From contig NZ_JANLOD010000010.1 of assembly GCF_025466085.1 (NCBI RefSeq), positions 101,821-165,820 on the forward strand: a stretch of DNA of 64,000 bases, in the 5' to 3' direction. The translations under genes and the position numbers were made by a program. Shown one piece after another: positions 36,177-45,848 of this stretch. The notes below the pieces were generated by a model that searched no databases, was not told the origin of the DNA, and saw nothing but the letters and a program-made list of their open reading frames with translations. Source of the DNA: Pseudomonas sp. 14P_8.1_Bac3. Lineage in GTDB: Bacteria; Pseudomonadota; Gammaproteobacteria; Pseudomonadales; Pseudomonadaceae. The stretch's first letter is position 1. Every line of letters starts with the position of its first letter.

Positions 36177-36920
36177 ATGAGTCTGCAAGGTAAAGTTGCA
36201 CTGGTCACCGGTGCGAGCCGCGGTATCGGCCAGGCCATCGCCCTGGAACTGGGTCGTCAGGGTGCCATCGTCGTGGGCACCGCGACCTCCGCCTCGGGTG
36301 CCGAACGCATCGCTGCGACCCTGAAGGAAAACGGTATTCAAGGTACCGGCCTGGAACTCAATGTTACCAGCGATGAATCCGTTGCGGCGGTGCTGGCGAG
36401 CATTCAGGAGCAGTTCGGTGCGCCGGCGATCCTGGTCAATAATGCCGGTATCACCCGCGATAACCTGATGATGCGCATGAAAGATGACGAATGGCATGAC
36501 GTCGTCGACACCAACCTGAACAGTCTGTTTCGCCTGTCCAAGGGTGTTTTGCGCGGCATGACCAAAGCCCGTTGGGGACGAATTATCAGTATTGGCTCGG
36601 TTGTGGGTGCCATGGGCAACGCAGGCCAAGTAAACTACGCTGCCGCCAAGGCGGGCCTCGAAGGTTTCAGTCGTGCCCTGGCGCGTGAAGTCGGTTCGCG
36701 TTCGATTACGGTAAACTCGGTGGCCCCTGGGTTCATCGACACCGATATGACTCGCGAACTGCCCGAGGCACAGCGTGAAGCCTTGCAGACGCAAATTCCG
36801 CTGGGTCGTCTGGGGCAAGCTCAAGAGATCGCGTCTGTGGTCGCTTTTCTTGCCTCTGACGGTGCGGCTTACGTTACTGGGGCTACAATCCCGGTGAACG
36901 GCGGGATGTACATGAGTTAA
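36177..36920 (+). CDS. fabG: 3-oxoacyl-ACP reductase FabG
   Basis: NADPH-dependent reduction step of fatty-acid synthesis. 247 residues. Cofactor motif TGASRGIGQAIA, NNAG, catalytic Ser in SIGSVVGAMG and Tyr-x-x-x-Lys in VNYAAAKAG, and C-terminal IPVNGGMYMS. AGGAG lies eight bases before ATG 36177. It follows fabD by 16 bases. Confidence 0.98.
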   Translation: MSLQGKVALVTGASRGIGQAIALELGRQGAIVVGTATSASGAERIAATLKENGIQGTGLELNVTSDESVAAVLASIQEQFGAPAILVNNAGITRDNLMMRMKDDEWHDVVDTNLNSLFRLSKGVLRGMTKARWGRIISIGSVVGAMGNAGQVNYAAAKAGLEGFSRALAREVGSRSITVNSVAPGFIDTDMTRELPEAQREALQTQIPLGRLGQAQEIASVVAFLASDGAAYVTGATIPVNGGMYMS

Positions 36921-37031
36921 ATGTGACGGATTGCTTCAAAAAAATGTCATACGAGCTGTCTAAAATCCGTTATAAAGCTGCAATCTATTTATAGGCAGAG
37001 GGTCGCAGGGTTTGAGGAGTGAAGCTTTCAG

Positions 37032-37059
37032 TTGAAAAACTGAAAAGGCTTTCTATACA
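37032..37059 (+). promoter_or_regulatory. Candidate acpP promoter
   Basis: TTGAAA (37032-37037) and TATACA (37054-37059) with a 16-base spacer. It would give a leader of about 45 bases before acpP. A hairpin CTTTCAGTT / AACTGAAAAG (about 37025-37046) overlaps the -35. acpP is usually expressed far above its neighbours, so its own promoter is expected. Confidence 0.6.
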
Positions 37060-37089
37060 CTTACCCACTGGCCAGCTGCCTGAATTTGT

Positions 37090-37112
37090 CCATTAGGAGT
37101 GAAAACAAGGTA
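37090..37112 (+). promoter_or_regulatory. acpP ribosome-binding region, predicted small-RNA target
   Basis: Contains AGGAG (37095-37099) and the bases up to the start codon. It is complementary to the minus-strand small RNA (complement of 43635-43657): 11 pairs (37090-37100), a bulged G at 37101, 7 pairs (37102-37108), one bulged base on the RNA side, and 4 pairs (37109-37112). Pairing would cover the ribosome site completely. Confidence 0.75.
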
Positions 37113-37348
37113 TGAGCACCATCGAAGAGCGCGTCAAGAAAATCGTTGCCGAGCAACTGGGCGTTAAAGAAGAAGAAGTGACCAACACTGCTTCCTTCGT
37201 TGAAGACCTGGGTGCCGACTCCCTTGACACCGTTGAGCTGGTGATGGCTCTGGAAGAGGAATTCGAGACCGAAATCCCTGACGAAGAAGCTGAAAAGATC
37301 ACTACTGTACAAGCTGCAATCGACTACGTTACTAGCCACCAGGCGTAA
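37112..37348 (+). CDS. acpP: Acyl carrier protein AcpP
   Basis: A 78-residue acidic carrier of fatty-acid synthesis. The phosphopantetheine Ser is in [19 protein letters not shown] (Ser37-type DSL motif). Highly acidic C-half. AGGAG and AAGG both lie upstream of the ATG. It has its own predicted promoter and is followed by a terminator, so it can be transcribed as a short message separate from fabG and fabF. Confidence 0.99.
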   Translation: MSTIEERVKKIVAEQLGVKEEEVTNTASFVEDLGADSLDTVELVMALEEEFETEIPDEEAEKITTVQAAIDYVTSHQA

Positions 37349-37377
37349 TAGTTTGTAATCGTTGCTTGCTGTCATGG

Positions 37378-37412
37378 AAAAACCGCACTGCCATCCTGGC
37401 GTGCGGTTTTTT
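37378..37412 (+). terminator. Terminator after acpP
   Basis: AAAAACCGCAC / GTGCGGTTTTTT arms around a 12-base loop, 29 bases after acpP. It allows high acpP transcription with partial read-through to fabF. Confidence 0.9.
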
Positions 37413-37456
37413 CTTTAGGCCTGATGCAAAGTCGTCATTTGAAAAAGGAGAGTGCT

Positions 37457-38701
37457 GTGTCGCGTAGACGCGTCGTAGTCACCGGTATGGGTATGTTGTC
37501 GCCACTGGGCACGGATGTGCCGAGCAGTTGGCAGGGCATTCTGGCTGGCCGCAGTGGCATTGGTCTGATCGAACACACCGACCTTTCTGCCTATTCCACC
37601 CGTTTTGGCGGCTCGGTAAAGGGCTTCAATGTCGAGGAGTACCTGTCGGTCAAGGAAGCGCGCAAGCTCGACCTGTTCATTCAGTACGGTCTGGCTGCCG
37701 GTTTCCAGGCGGTGCGCAACGCAGGCCTTGAAGTGACCGATGCCAACCGCGAACGCATCGGCGTGGCCATGGGCTCGGGTATTGGCGGTCTGACCAATAT
37801 CGAAGAAACCAGCCGTACGCTGCATGACTCCGGCCCACGACGGATCTCTCCGTTTTTCGTGCCTGGCTCGATCATCAATATGATTTCCGGTTTCCTGTCG
37901 ATCCACCTGGGGGCACAGGGACCCAACTACGCCATCGCCACTGCGTGCACCACCGGTACGCACTGCATCGGCATGGCGGCACGCAACATCATGTACGACG
38001 AAGCTGACGTGATGATTGCTGGCGGCGCCGAAATGGCCGCCTGCGGTCTGGGCATGGGCGGCTTCGGCGCCTCCCGAGCGCTCTCGACTCGCAACGACGA
38101 ACCGACCCGTGCCAGCCGTCCATGGGACAAGGGCCGTGACGGCTTCGTCCTGTCCGACGGTGCCGGTGCACTGGTACTCGAAGAGCTGGAACACGCCAAG
38201 GCGCGCGGCGCGACCATCTACGCCGAGCTGATCGGCTTCGGCACCAGTGGCGACGCCTTCCACATGACTTCGCCTCCGGCTGACGGCGCGGGTGCTGCCC
38301 GTTGCATCACCAATGCCTTGCGCGACGCGAAAGTCAATGTCGATCAAGTCCAGTACGTCAACGCCCACGGCACCTCGACGTCGGCTGGCGACCTCGCCGA
38401 AGCCTGTGCGATCAAGTCGGTGTTCGGTGATCACGCCTACAAGCTGGCGGTCAGTTCGACCAAGTCCATGACCGGCCACCTGTTGGGTGCGGCGGGCGCC
38501 GTCGAGGCGATTTTCAGTGTGCTGGCGATCAACAGTCAGGTAGCACCTCCGACCATCAACCTCGACGAGCCGGACGAAGGTTGCGACCTCGATTTTGTGC
38601 CGCACACCGCGCGTAACATGGACATCGATGTGGTGCTGTCCAACTCCTTCGGGTTTGGCGGCACCAACGGCTCGCTGGTGTTCCGCCGGTTCGCTGGCTG
38701 A
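37457..38701 (+). CDS. fabF: 3-oxoacyl-ACP synthase II FabF
   Basis: Elongating condensing enzyme of fatty-acid synthesis. 414 residues. Catalytic Cys in [11 protein letters not shown] (about residue 164), His in [12 protein letters not shown] and His in [12 protein letters not shown]. The GTG start at 37457 lies six bases after AAGGAG and gives the family N-terminus [11 protein letters not shown]. Its stop overlaps pabC (TGATG). Confidence 0.97.
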   Translation: MSRRRVVVTGMGMLSPLGTDVPSSWQGILAGRSGIGLIEHTDLSAYSTRFGGSVKGFNVEEYLSVKEARKLDLFIQYGLAAGFQAVRNAGLEVTDANRERIGVAMGSGIGGLTNIEETSRTLHDSGPRRISPFFVPGSIINMISGFLSIHLGAQGPNYAIATACTTGTHCIGMAARNIMYDEADVMIAGGAEMAACGLGMGGFGASRALSTRNDEPTRASRPWDKGRDGFVLSDGAGALVLEELEHAKARGATIYAELIGFGTSGDAFHMTSPPADGAGAARCITNALRDAKVNVDQVQYVNAHGTSTSAGDLAEACAIKSVFGDHAYKLAVSSTKSMTGHLLGAAGAVEAIFSVLAINSQVAPPTINLDEPDEGCDLDFVPHTARNMDIDVVLSNSFGFGGTNGSLVFRRFAG

Positions 38702-39516
38702 TGGACAGCTGGGTCGACGGTCAGCCGGCTGACGCTCTGTCGCTGAAGGATCGCGGCCTGGCTTATGGCGACGGTCTGTTCGAGACCATTGCCGTGCGTG
38801 GCGGGCAGCCACTGTTGCTGGACCGCCATCTGGCGCGTCTGGCGCACGGCTGTTCGCGCCTGGCGATCACCGCCGATCACGCGTTGATCCGCAGCGAGCT
38901 GCTGGCCTACGCCGTGGCACTGGGTGAAGGTGTGCTCAAGCTTATCCTCACCCGGGGCGACAGTTTGCGCGGTTACGCGCCCGATCCTTCGGCCCAGGCT
39001 CGACGCATTCTGCAAAGCAGTCCGCCCGCGACTTATCCAGCCATTCATGGGGAGCAGGGCGTTCGCCTTTTTCCTTGCGCCACGCGACTGTCCATGCAAC
39101 CGCTGCTCGCCGGGCTCAAGCATTTGAACCGTCTTGAGCAAGTCATCGCCCGTTCCGAGTGGCAAGACACCGAGCACGCCGAAGGCTTGATGCTCGATCG
39201 GGTCGGGCGGGTGATCGAAGGCGTGTTCAGCAATCTGTTCCTGGTGCGCAACGGCACGTTGATCACCGCCGATCTCAAACGCTGCGGTGTGGCCGGCGTG
39301 ATGCGTGCCGAATTATTGTTTCAAGCCGAGTCGTTGGGGATCACCACGCACATCACCGACATTACCCTCGAACAGCTGCAATGGGCTGATGAAGTCTTCA
39401 TCTGCAACAGCGTGTATGGCGTTTGGCCGGTGCGCGCCTATGCAGCACTGAGCTGGCCGGTTGGGCCGCTCACCCGTAAACTCCAAACCATTGCCCGCGC
39501 GCTACTGGATGCTTGA
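38701..39516 (+). CDS. pabC: Aminodeoxychorismate lyase PabC
   Basis: PLP-dependent formation of 4-aminobenzoate and pyruvate in folate synthesis. 271 residues, fold-type IV. DRGLAYGDGLFETIA at the N-terminus, the PLP lysine in GLKHLNRLEQVIA (about residue 140) and EGVFSNLFLVRNG. Its place between fabF and mltG is the same as in E. coli and PAO1. It overlaps fabF by one base. Confidence 0.95.
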   Translation: MDSWVDGQPADALSLKDRGLAYGDGLFETIAVRGGQPLLLDRHLARLAHGCSRLAITADHALIRSELLAYAVALGEGVLKLILTRGDSLRGYAPDPSAQARRILQSSPPATYPAIHGEQGVRLFPCATRLSMQPLLAGLKHLNRLEQVIARSEWQDTEHAEGLMLDRVGRVIEGVFSNLFLVRNGTLITADLKRCGVAGVMRAELLFQAESLGITTHITDITLEQLQWADEVFICNSVYGVWPVRAYAALSWPVGPLTRKLQTIARALLDA

Positions 39517-39519
39517 TAC

Positions 39520-40764
39520 GTGAGACGTAAACTCTTGCTGTTGCTGGAAACCGGCCTGGTTCTGGCGGGGCTGTGTCTGGGCGCCTCGGCCTGGAAAATC
39601 CATTCGGCGCTGGAACAGCCGCTGAACATTACCCAGGAAAAACTCCTCGACGTGCCCAAAGGCACGACACCCACCCGCACTTTCTATCGACTCGAAGCCG
39701 ACGGCGTCATCAAGGATGCTTTCTGGCTGCGCGTGTATTGGCGCTTCAACCTGGCCCGACAGCCGCTGCACAGTGGCGAGTACCGCATGCAGCCCGGCAT
39801 GACCGTCGAAGGCCTGATCGACCTGTGGAAGCGCGGGGAAATGGTTCAGTACAGCCTGACCCTGGTCGAAGGCTGGAATTTCCATCAGGTACGAGCGGCC
39901 CTGGCCAAGGACGAAAAGCTTGAGCAGACTTTGAATGGCTTGAGCGACAGCGACGTCATGGACAAGCTTGGCCACGCCGGAGTCTTCCCGGAGGGACGTT
40001 TCTTCCCGGACACCTACCGTTTCGTGCGTGGTATGACCGATGTCGAGCTGCTGAAAAAATCTTACGATCGCCTTGATGAAGTCCTCGCCAAGGAGTGGGA
40101 GCTGCGGGCGGCGGACGTGCCCTATACCGAACCCTATCAGGCGCTGATCATGGCCTCGCTGGTCGAGAAGGAAACCGGCGTTCCGCAGGAGCGCGGGCAG
40201 ATCGCCGGGGTGTTCGTGCGGCGCATGGAAATGGGCATGCTGTTGCAGACCGATCCGACAGTGATTTACGGCCTGGGTGATCGTTACAACGGCAAACTGA
40301 CCCGCGCCCATCTCAAGGAAGCGACCCCTTACAATACTTACGTGATCGCTGGCCTGCCGCCGACGCCGATTGCCATGGTCGGCCGCGAAGCGATCCATGC
40401 GGCATTGAATCCGGTGGCCGGCAACAGCCTGTATTTTGTCGCCCGCGGCGATGGCAGCCACGTGTTCTCCGATGATCTGGACGCCCATAACAACGCGGTG
40501 CGCGAATTCCAGCTCAAGCGCCGCGCCGATTATCGATCCAGCCCGGCACCGGCCAGCGCACCTGAAGCGACGAATGAGCCGGCGCCGCTCCCGGCGGCTT
40601 CGCCCGACACGGCCCCCGAAGCGTTGCCACCGGTAACGCCGCAAGCGCCGGTGCAGCCGCCCGCTCAAGCGCCGACCCAAGCGCCGGCTGAGGAATCTGC
40701 CAAAGAGCCCGCTGCCGCGCCTGCGCCCGAACCGGCCGCCCCCGCGCCGCAAAGCCCGCAATGA
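39520..40764 (+). CDS. mltG: Endolytic murein transglycosylase MltG
   Basis: A 414-residue inner-membrane protein that cuts nascent glycan strands and so limits their length. An N-terminal membrane helix (LLLLLETGLVLAGLCLG) precedes the YceG domain; the catalytic Glu is in MASLVEKETGVPQER (about residue 215), and LQTDPTVIYGLG and PYNTYVIAGLPPTPI are conserved. The last 70 residues are an Ala/Pro-rich tail, longer than in E. coli. GTG start three bases after pabC. Confidence 0.94.
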   Translation: MRRKLLLLLETGLVLAGLCLGASAWKIHSALEQPLNITQEKLLDVPKGTTPTRTFYRLEADGVIKDAFWLRVYWRFNLARQPLHSGEYRMQPGMTVEGLIDLWKRGEMVQYSLTLVEGWNFHQVRAALAKDEKLEQTLNGLSDSDVMDKLGHAGVFPEGRFFPDTYRFVRGMTDVELLKKSYDRLDEVLAKEWELRAADVPYTEPYQALIMASLVEKETGVPQERGQIAGVFVRRMEMGMLLQTDPTVIYGLGDRYNGKLTRAHLKEATPYNTYVIAGLPPTPIAMVGREAIHAALNPVAGNSLYFVARGDGSHVFSDDLDAHNNAVREFQLKRRADYRSSPAPASAPEATNEPAPLPAASPDTAPEALPPVTPQAPVQPPAQAPTQAPAEESAKEPAAAPAPEPAAPAPQSPQ

Positions 40765-40774
40765 TTCTGACTAA

Positions 40775-42395
<1,621 letters not shown>

Positions 42396-42427
42396 CTAGA
42401 CTCTGAACAACAGCAGTGGAGGTCCGC

Positions 42428-42784
42428 ATGAATGAAGTCGTCAACCAGGGGCCACGTAACGGCATCTTGTCCTTGACCATCAAGGACAAATCCGTGCTTT
42501 ACGCCGCCTACATGCCGTTCATCAAAAATGGTGGCCTGTTTATCCCGACCAACAAGAGCTACAAGTTGGGCGATGAGGTATTCATGCTGCTGAACCTGAT
42601 GGACGAGCCGGAAAAAATCCCGGTGGCCGGCAAAGTCGCCTGGATCACCCCCAAAGGTGCTCAAGGCAACCGAGCCGCTGGCGTAGGGGTGCAGTTCAAC
42701 GACGGCGACAATGCCGCGCGCAGTCGAATCGAAACCCATCTGGCCGGAGCCCTGAAGTCCGACCGTCCCACCCATACGATGTAA
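42428..42784 (+). CDS. pilZ: Type IV pilus assembly protein PilZ
   Basis: A 118-residue single PilZ domain needed for type IV pilus formation in relatives. It lacks the N-terminal RxxxR motif (only one Arg, in QGPRNGILS) and has KNGGLFIPT where c-di-GMP binders have a D/NxSxxG motif. This agrees with the known failure of the founding PilZ protein to bind c-di-GMP. GGAGG lies five bases before ATG 42428. It stands between holB and tatD. Confidence 0.93.
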   Translation: MNEVVNQGPRNGILSLTIKDKSVLYAAYMPFIKNGGLFIPTNKSYKLGDEVFMLLNLMDEPEKIPVAGKVAWITPKGAQGNRAAGVGVQFNDGDNAARSRIETHLAGALKSDRPTHTM

Positions 42785-42799
42785 GTTGCAGCCCTTTTT

Positions 42800-43585
42800 A
42801 TGCTCGTAGATTCTCATTGTCACCTTGATCGCCTCGACCTTGCCGCACACGACGGCTCCCTGGATGCCGCACTTGATGCGGCCCGGCAGTGCGGGGTAGG
42901 GCACTTTTTATGTATCGGCGTCAGCGTCGACAACGCGGCCGACGTCAAAGCCCTGGCCGAGCGTTATGAGGATGTCGATTGTTCCGTCGGCGTGCATCCG
43001 CTGGATGTGCAACCGGGAGCCGCGCCAGCGCTGGACTGGCTGCTGCAGGAGCTCAACCACCCACGTGTGATCGCGATCGGCGAAACGGGCCTGGATTATC
43101 ACTACGAGCCTGAAGCCGCCGAGCTGCAGCAGGAATCGTTTCGCCTGCACCTGCAAGCCGCGCAGCAGACCGGCAAGCCGGTGATCATTCACACTCGCGG
43201 TGCGCGGGCCGACACCTTGAGCCTGTTACGCGAGGCCGCGCTGCCCCAGGCCGGCGTGTTGCACTGCTTCACCGAAGACTGGGAGATGGCCAAGGCGGCG
43301 CTGGACATGGGTTATTACATTTCCCTGTCCGGGATCGTCACGTTTCGCAATGCCGATGCGCTGCGTGATGTAGCCAGTAAGGTTCCTGCCGACCGCTTGC
43401 TGGTGGAAACCGACTCGCCGTACCTGGCGCCGATCCCTTATCGCGGCAAGCCGAACCTGCCGCAGTATGTGCGGGAAGTGGCAGAGTTCCTGGCGATGTT
43501 GCGTGGTGAATCCTATGAGCGGTTCGCCGAGCAGACCACGGAAAACTTCAAGCGGCTGTTCCCGCTCGCGCATGTGAAAGGCTGA
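42800..43585 (+). CDS. TatD-family metal-dependent deoxyribonuclease
   Basis: A 261-residue TIM-barrel hydrolase. Metal ligands are DSHCHLD at the N-terminus, IGETGLDYHY (about residue 95), VIIHTR and LLVETDSPYLAP. It belongs to the YcfH-like branch, which in E. coli also follows holB. It comes 16 bases after pilZ. Confidence 0.95.
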   Translation: MLVDSHCHLDRLDLAAHDGSLDAALDAARQCGVGHFLCIGVSVDNAADVKALAERYEDVDCSVGVHPLDVQPGAAPALDWLLQELNHPRVIAIGETGLDYHYEPEAAELQQESFRLHLQAAQQTGKPVIIHTRGARADTLSLLREAALPQAGVLHCFTEDWEMAKAALDMGYYISLSGIVTFRNADALRDVASKVPADRLLVETDSPYLAPIPYRGKPNLPQYVREVAEFLAMLRGESYERFAEQTTENFKRLFPLAHVKG

Positions 43586-43594
43586 ATCGCAGGC

Positions 43595-43739
43595 AAAAAA
43601 AACCCGGGTTCTGGGGGGTGAATCCGGGTTAAGACCATTAGGAGTAAAACAATGGTACGCGGTCCGTTGGTACCAATATCGTCGCGGCACTTGGGGGAGA
43701 TGCCCCGCCGACAGTTGAAGTATTGATCAGTATTGCGCC
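43595..43739 (-). ncRNA. rgsA: Small RNA gene, probable RgsA (P16)
   Basis: Read on the minus strand, this gap ends with a strong intrinsic terminator: AACCCGG...CCGGGTT stem (43603-43631) followed by eight T (43602-43595). It also holds a GGGG-CATCT-CCCC hairpin and a TTGGTACCAA palindrome. The transcript probably starts between 43712 and 43739; TAGACT (complement of 43746-43751) could be a -10, and AATACT occurs twice closer in. From memory, PAO1 carries rgsA (PA2958.1), an RpoS-dependent Hfq-binding RNA, at this place between the tatD and tetR homologues. The complementarity to acpP supports it. Start uncertain by some 30 bases. Confidence 0.7.
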
Positions 43740-43809
43740 GAGTCCAGTCTACCGACCCCGGTTTTTAAACAATTTTGGAATACGGCCGCTTCAGAAGCGT
43801 TCTCATTAC

Positions 43810-43908
43810 ATGAGGACCTTGTCAGAATTCATCAAGAAACACAGATATGGTCGGATGATCCGTGCATTTTGGCGCAAGTTAGGCATAATACGCGGCTTCG
43901 AATTTTGA
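43810..43908 (+). CDS. Possible 32-residue basic peptide
   Basis: An ATG frame MRTLSEFIKKHRYGRMIRAF and 12 more residues, with about nine Arg/Lys and a pattern that would make an amphipathic helix. It lies between the small RNA and tetR. No Shine-Dalgarno site precedes it, and its end overlaps the region where the tetR promoter (GGCATAATACG) is expected. PAO1 has a small hypothetical gene annotated at this place (PA2958, from memory), but I cannot say the two are homologous. Confidence 0.25.
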   Translation: MRTLSEFIKKHRYGRMIRAFWRKLGIIRGFEF

Positions 43909-43927
43909 CCCCGACAGACCTTTTCTT

Positions 43928-44566
43928 ATGCATAAAGAACCTCGTAAGGTCCGTGAATTTCGTCGCCGTGAGCAAGAAATTCTCGATACCGCGCTCAAGC
44001 TGTTCCTCGAACAAGGTGAAGACAGTGTCACCGTCGAGATGATTGCTGATGCCGTGGGTATCGGCAAAGGCACAATCTACAAGCACTTCAAATCGAAGGC
44101 AGAAATCTATCTGCGCCTGATGCTCGATTACGAGCGCGATTTGAACGAGTTGCTGCATTCCGCCGACGTCGACAAGGACAAGGAAGCCCTGTCCCGGGCC
44201 TACTTCGAATTCCGCATGCGCGATCCGCAACGCTACCGCTTGTTCGATCGCCTCGAAGAAAAGGTGGTCAAGGGCAACCAGGTTCCAGAGATGATCGAGG
44301 AGCTACACAAGATTCGCGCCTCGAACTTCGAACGCCTGACCCTGCTGATCAAGGGCCGTATCAGCGAAGGCAAGCTCGAAGACGTCCCGCCTTACTTTCA
44401 CTATTGCGCGTCCTGGGCGCTGGTGCACGGTGCCGTGGCGCTGTATCACTCGCCGTTCTGGAGCAATGTGCTGGAAGATCAGGAAGGTTTCTTCCAGTTC
44501 CTGATGGACATCGGCGTGCGCATGGGCAACAAGCGCAAGCGCGATACCGACTCCCCGAGCAACTGA
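43928..44566 (+). CDS. TetR-family transcriptional regulator
   Basis: A 212-residue repressor. The helix-turn-helix is at residues 30-55 (TVEMIADAVGIGKGTIYKHF). The N-terminus before it is very basic (HKEPRKVREFRRREQ), and the ligand domain is helical. Ligand unknown; the PAO1 homologue position is PA2957. A 9-bp palindrome (AAAACTTGA, then the same inverted) lies 80 bases downstream and could be an operator or a terminator. Confidence 0.92.
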   Translation: MHKEPRKVREFRRREQEILDTALKLFLEQGEDSVTVEMIADAVGIGKGTIYKHFKSKAEIYLRLMLDYERDLNELLHSADVDKDKEALSRAYFEFRMRDPQRYRLFDRLEEKVVKGNQVPEMIEELHKIRASNFERLTLLIKGRISEGKLEDVPPYFHYCASWALVHGAVALYHSPFWSNVLEDQEGFFQFLMDIGVRMGNKRKRDTDSPSN

Positions 44567-44646
44567 GCCATTCAGTTGCCTTATTGCGCCATTATTTCGC
44601 TACATGGCGCAGTACCTCAGGAATATACTCAGGCATAGGACTTGCT

Positions 44647-44672
44647 AAAACTTGATTTGTGAGTCAAGTTTT
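44647..44672. promoter_or_regulatory. Perfect palindrome between tetR and moaA
   Basis: AAAACTTGA and TCAAGTTTT, nine perfect pairs around an eight-base centre, 33 bases before the moaA start. A second hairpin (TGCGCCAT / ATGGCGCA, about 44584-44612) precedes it. Without a clean T-tract it looks more like an operator than a terminator, but either is possible. Confidence 0.4.
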
Positions 44673-44704
44673 GTGTCATCCGAAATCCTTGTGCCGGAGT
44701 GACC

Positions 44705-45673
44705 ATGATCGTTGACCGTCAAGGCAGGCGTTTCCGCAACCTGCGAATCAGCCTGACCTCAGCCTGCAATTACGCGTGTACCTACTGCGTGCCCAACGGC
44801 AAGCGGCTGGTCGCTGCGCAGGATGAACTGTCGGCCGAAGCCATGGCGCGCGGCGTGGCATATTTGATCGAAGCCGCCGGCATCGAGCGTTTGCGCATCA
44901 CCGGCGGCGAGCCGCTGGTCAGTCCCAAACTCGAAGCGTTCATGAGGGCCGTCGGGCAGATGGGCCTGGAAGACATCAGCCTGACCACCAATGGTCAACT
45001 GCTGGCGAAAAAACTACCGCTACTGGTAGACGCCGGCATCCGGCGCATCAACGTTTCCCTCGATACCCTGGACGCCGGTGCATTCCGCACGATCGCGCGT
45101 GGCGGTGATCTGGCGACAGTGCTCGACGGGATGGACCAGGCCAGCGCCGCCGGCATGAAGATCAAAGTCAATATGGTGCCGTTGCGCGGGCAGAATCTCG
45201 ATCAGGTGATGCCGCTGCTCGATTACTGCCTGGAACGCGACTATGAACTGCGTTTTATCGAGCTGATGCGCATGGGGCACCTGGCCAGCGACTCCAACGC
45301 CTTCCTGCAGCAGTTTGTCAGTCTGCAACAGCTGTTGAGCCTCATCGGCGATCGCTACGAGTATCTCCAGGCGAATGCACCGGTCGACGCAACGGCTGTG
45401 CGCTACGAGATCCCTGGTCGGGGCTACTTCGGCGTGATCGCCAACGAAAGCGTGCCGTTCTGCCGCACCTGCTCGCGGTTGCGCTTGTCGTCGACGGGCT
45501 GGCTGCATGGCTGCCTGTCGTCGAGCAATCGTCACTATGTCGGAGATCTGCTGGACAAGCCGCGTCACCAAGCCTTGCCGGGCTTGCAGCGCCTTCTGGT
45601 GAAGGCGTTGGGTGACAAACAGGAAGTGGCATTTTCCGGTGGCGCCACCGTCATGAAGATTATTGGCGGCTGA
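44705..45673 (+). CDS. moaA: GTP 3',8-cyclase MoaA-like radical SAM protein
   Basis: First step of molybdenum-cofactor synthesis, GTP to 3',8-cH2GTP. 322 residues. The radical-SAM cluster is in LTSACNYACTYCVPNG (CxxxCxxC), the second cluster in FCRTCSRLRLSSTGWLHGCL (CxxC-x13-C), and the protein ends in the essential Gly-Gly. ATG 44705 is six bases after GGAG. It stands alone without moaBCDE and is probably one of two MoaA copies in the genome. Supplies the cofactor used by enzymes such as the IorAB pair at 21.6 kb. Confidence 0.88.
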   Translation: MIVDRQGRRFRNLRISLTSACNYACTYCVPNGKRLVAAQDELSAEAMARGVAYLIEAAGIERLRITGGEPLVSPKLEAFMRAVGQMGLEDISLTTNGQLLAKKLPLLVDAGIRRINVSLDTLDAGAFRTIARGGDLATVLDGMDQASAAGMKIKVNMVPLRGQNLDQVMPLLDYCLERDYELRFIELMRMGHLASDSNAFLQQFVSLQQLLSLIGDRYEYLQANAPVDATAVRYEIPGRGYFGVIANESVPFCRTCSRLRLSSTGWLHGCLSSSNRHYVGDLLDKPRHQALPGLQRLLVKALGDKQEVAFSGGATVMKIIGG

Positions 45674-45681
45674 TCCGGCCT

Positions 45682-45754
45682 ATTCGCGGGCAAGCCCGCT
45701 CCCACAGTGTGTGATGTCGACACATGACCTGTGGGAGCGGGCTTGCCCGCGAAT
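45682..45754. repeat. REPIN with perfect 25-bp arms
   Basis: The arms 45682-45706 and 45730-45754 are perfect inverted copies (core GCGGGCTTGCCCGC next to GTGGGAGC), with a 23-base loop. This is the commonest REP family of P. fluorescens-type genomes. Confidence 0.92.
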
Positions 45755-45848
45755 GCGTTCTGCCAAACGACGATGTTCTTGAGCTGGCGCGGAAGCTGCA
45801 TCCCATGGCCATTCGCCGGTTTTCCGTCACCGGCCTCTGGAGGGTAGG

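Noticed and set aside
43652..43726. A 24-codon plus-strand frame (MVRGPLVPIS start) with AGGAG seven bases upstream
   Set aside because: The ribosome-site look-alike is explained as the complement of the small RNA's acpP-pairing segment, and the strong T-tailed terminator belongs to the minus strand. No plus-strand promoter is seen.
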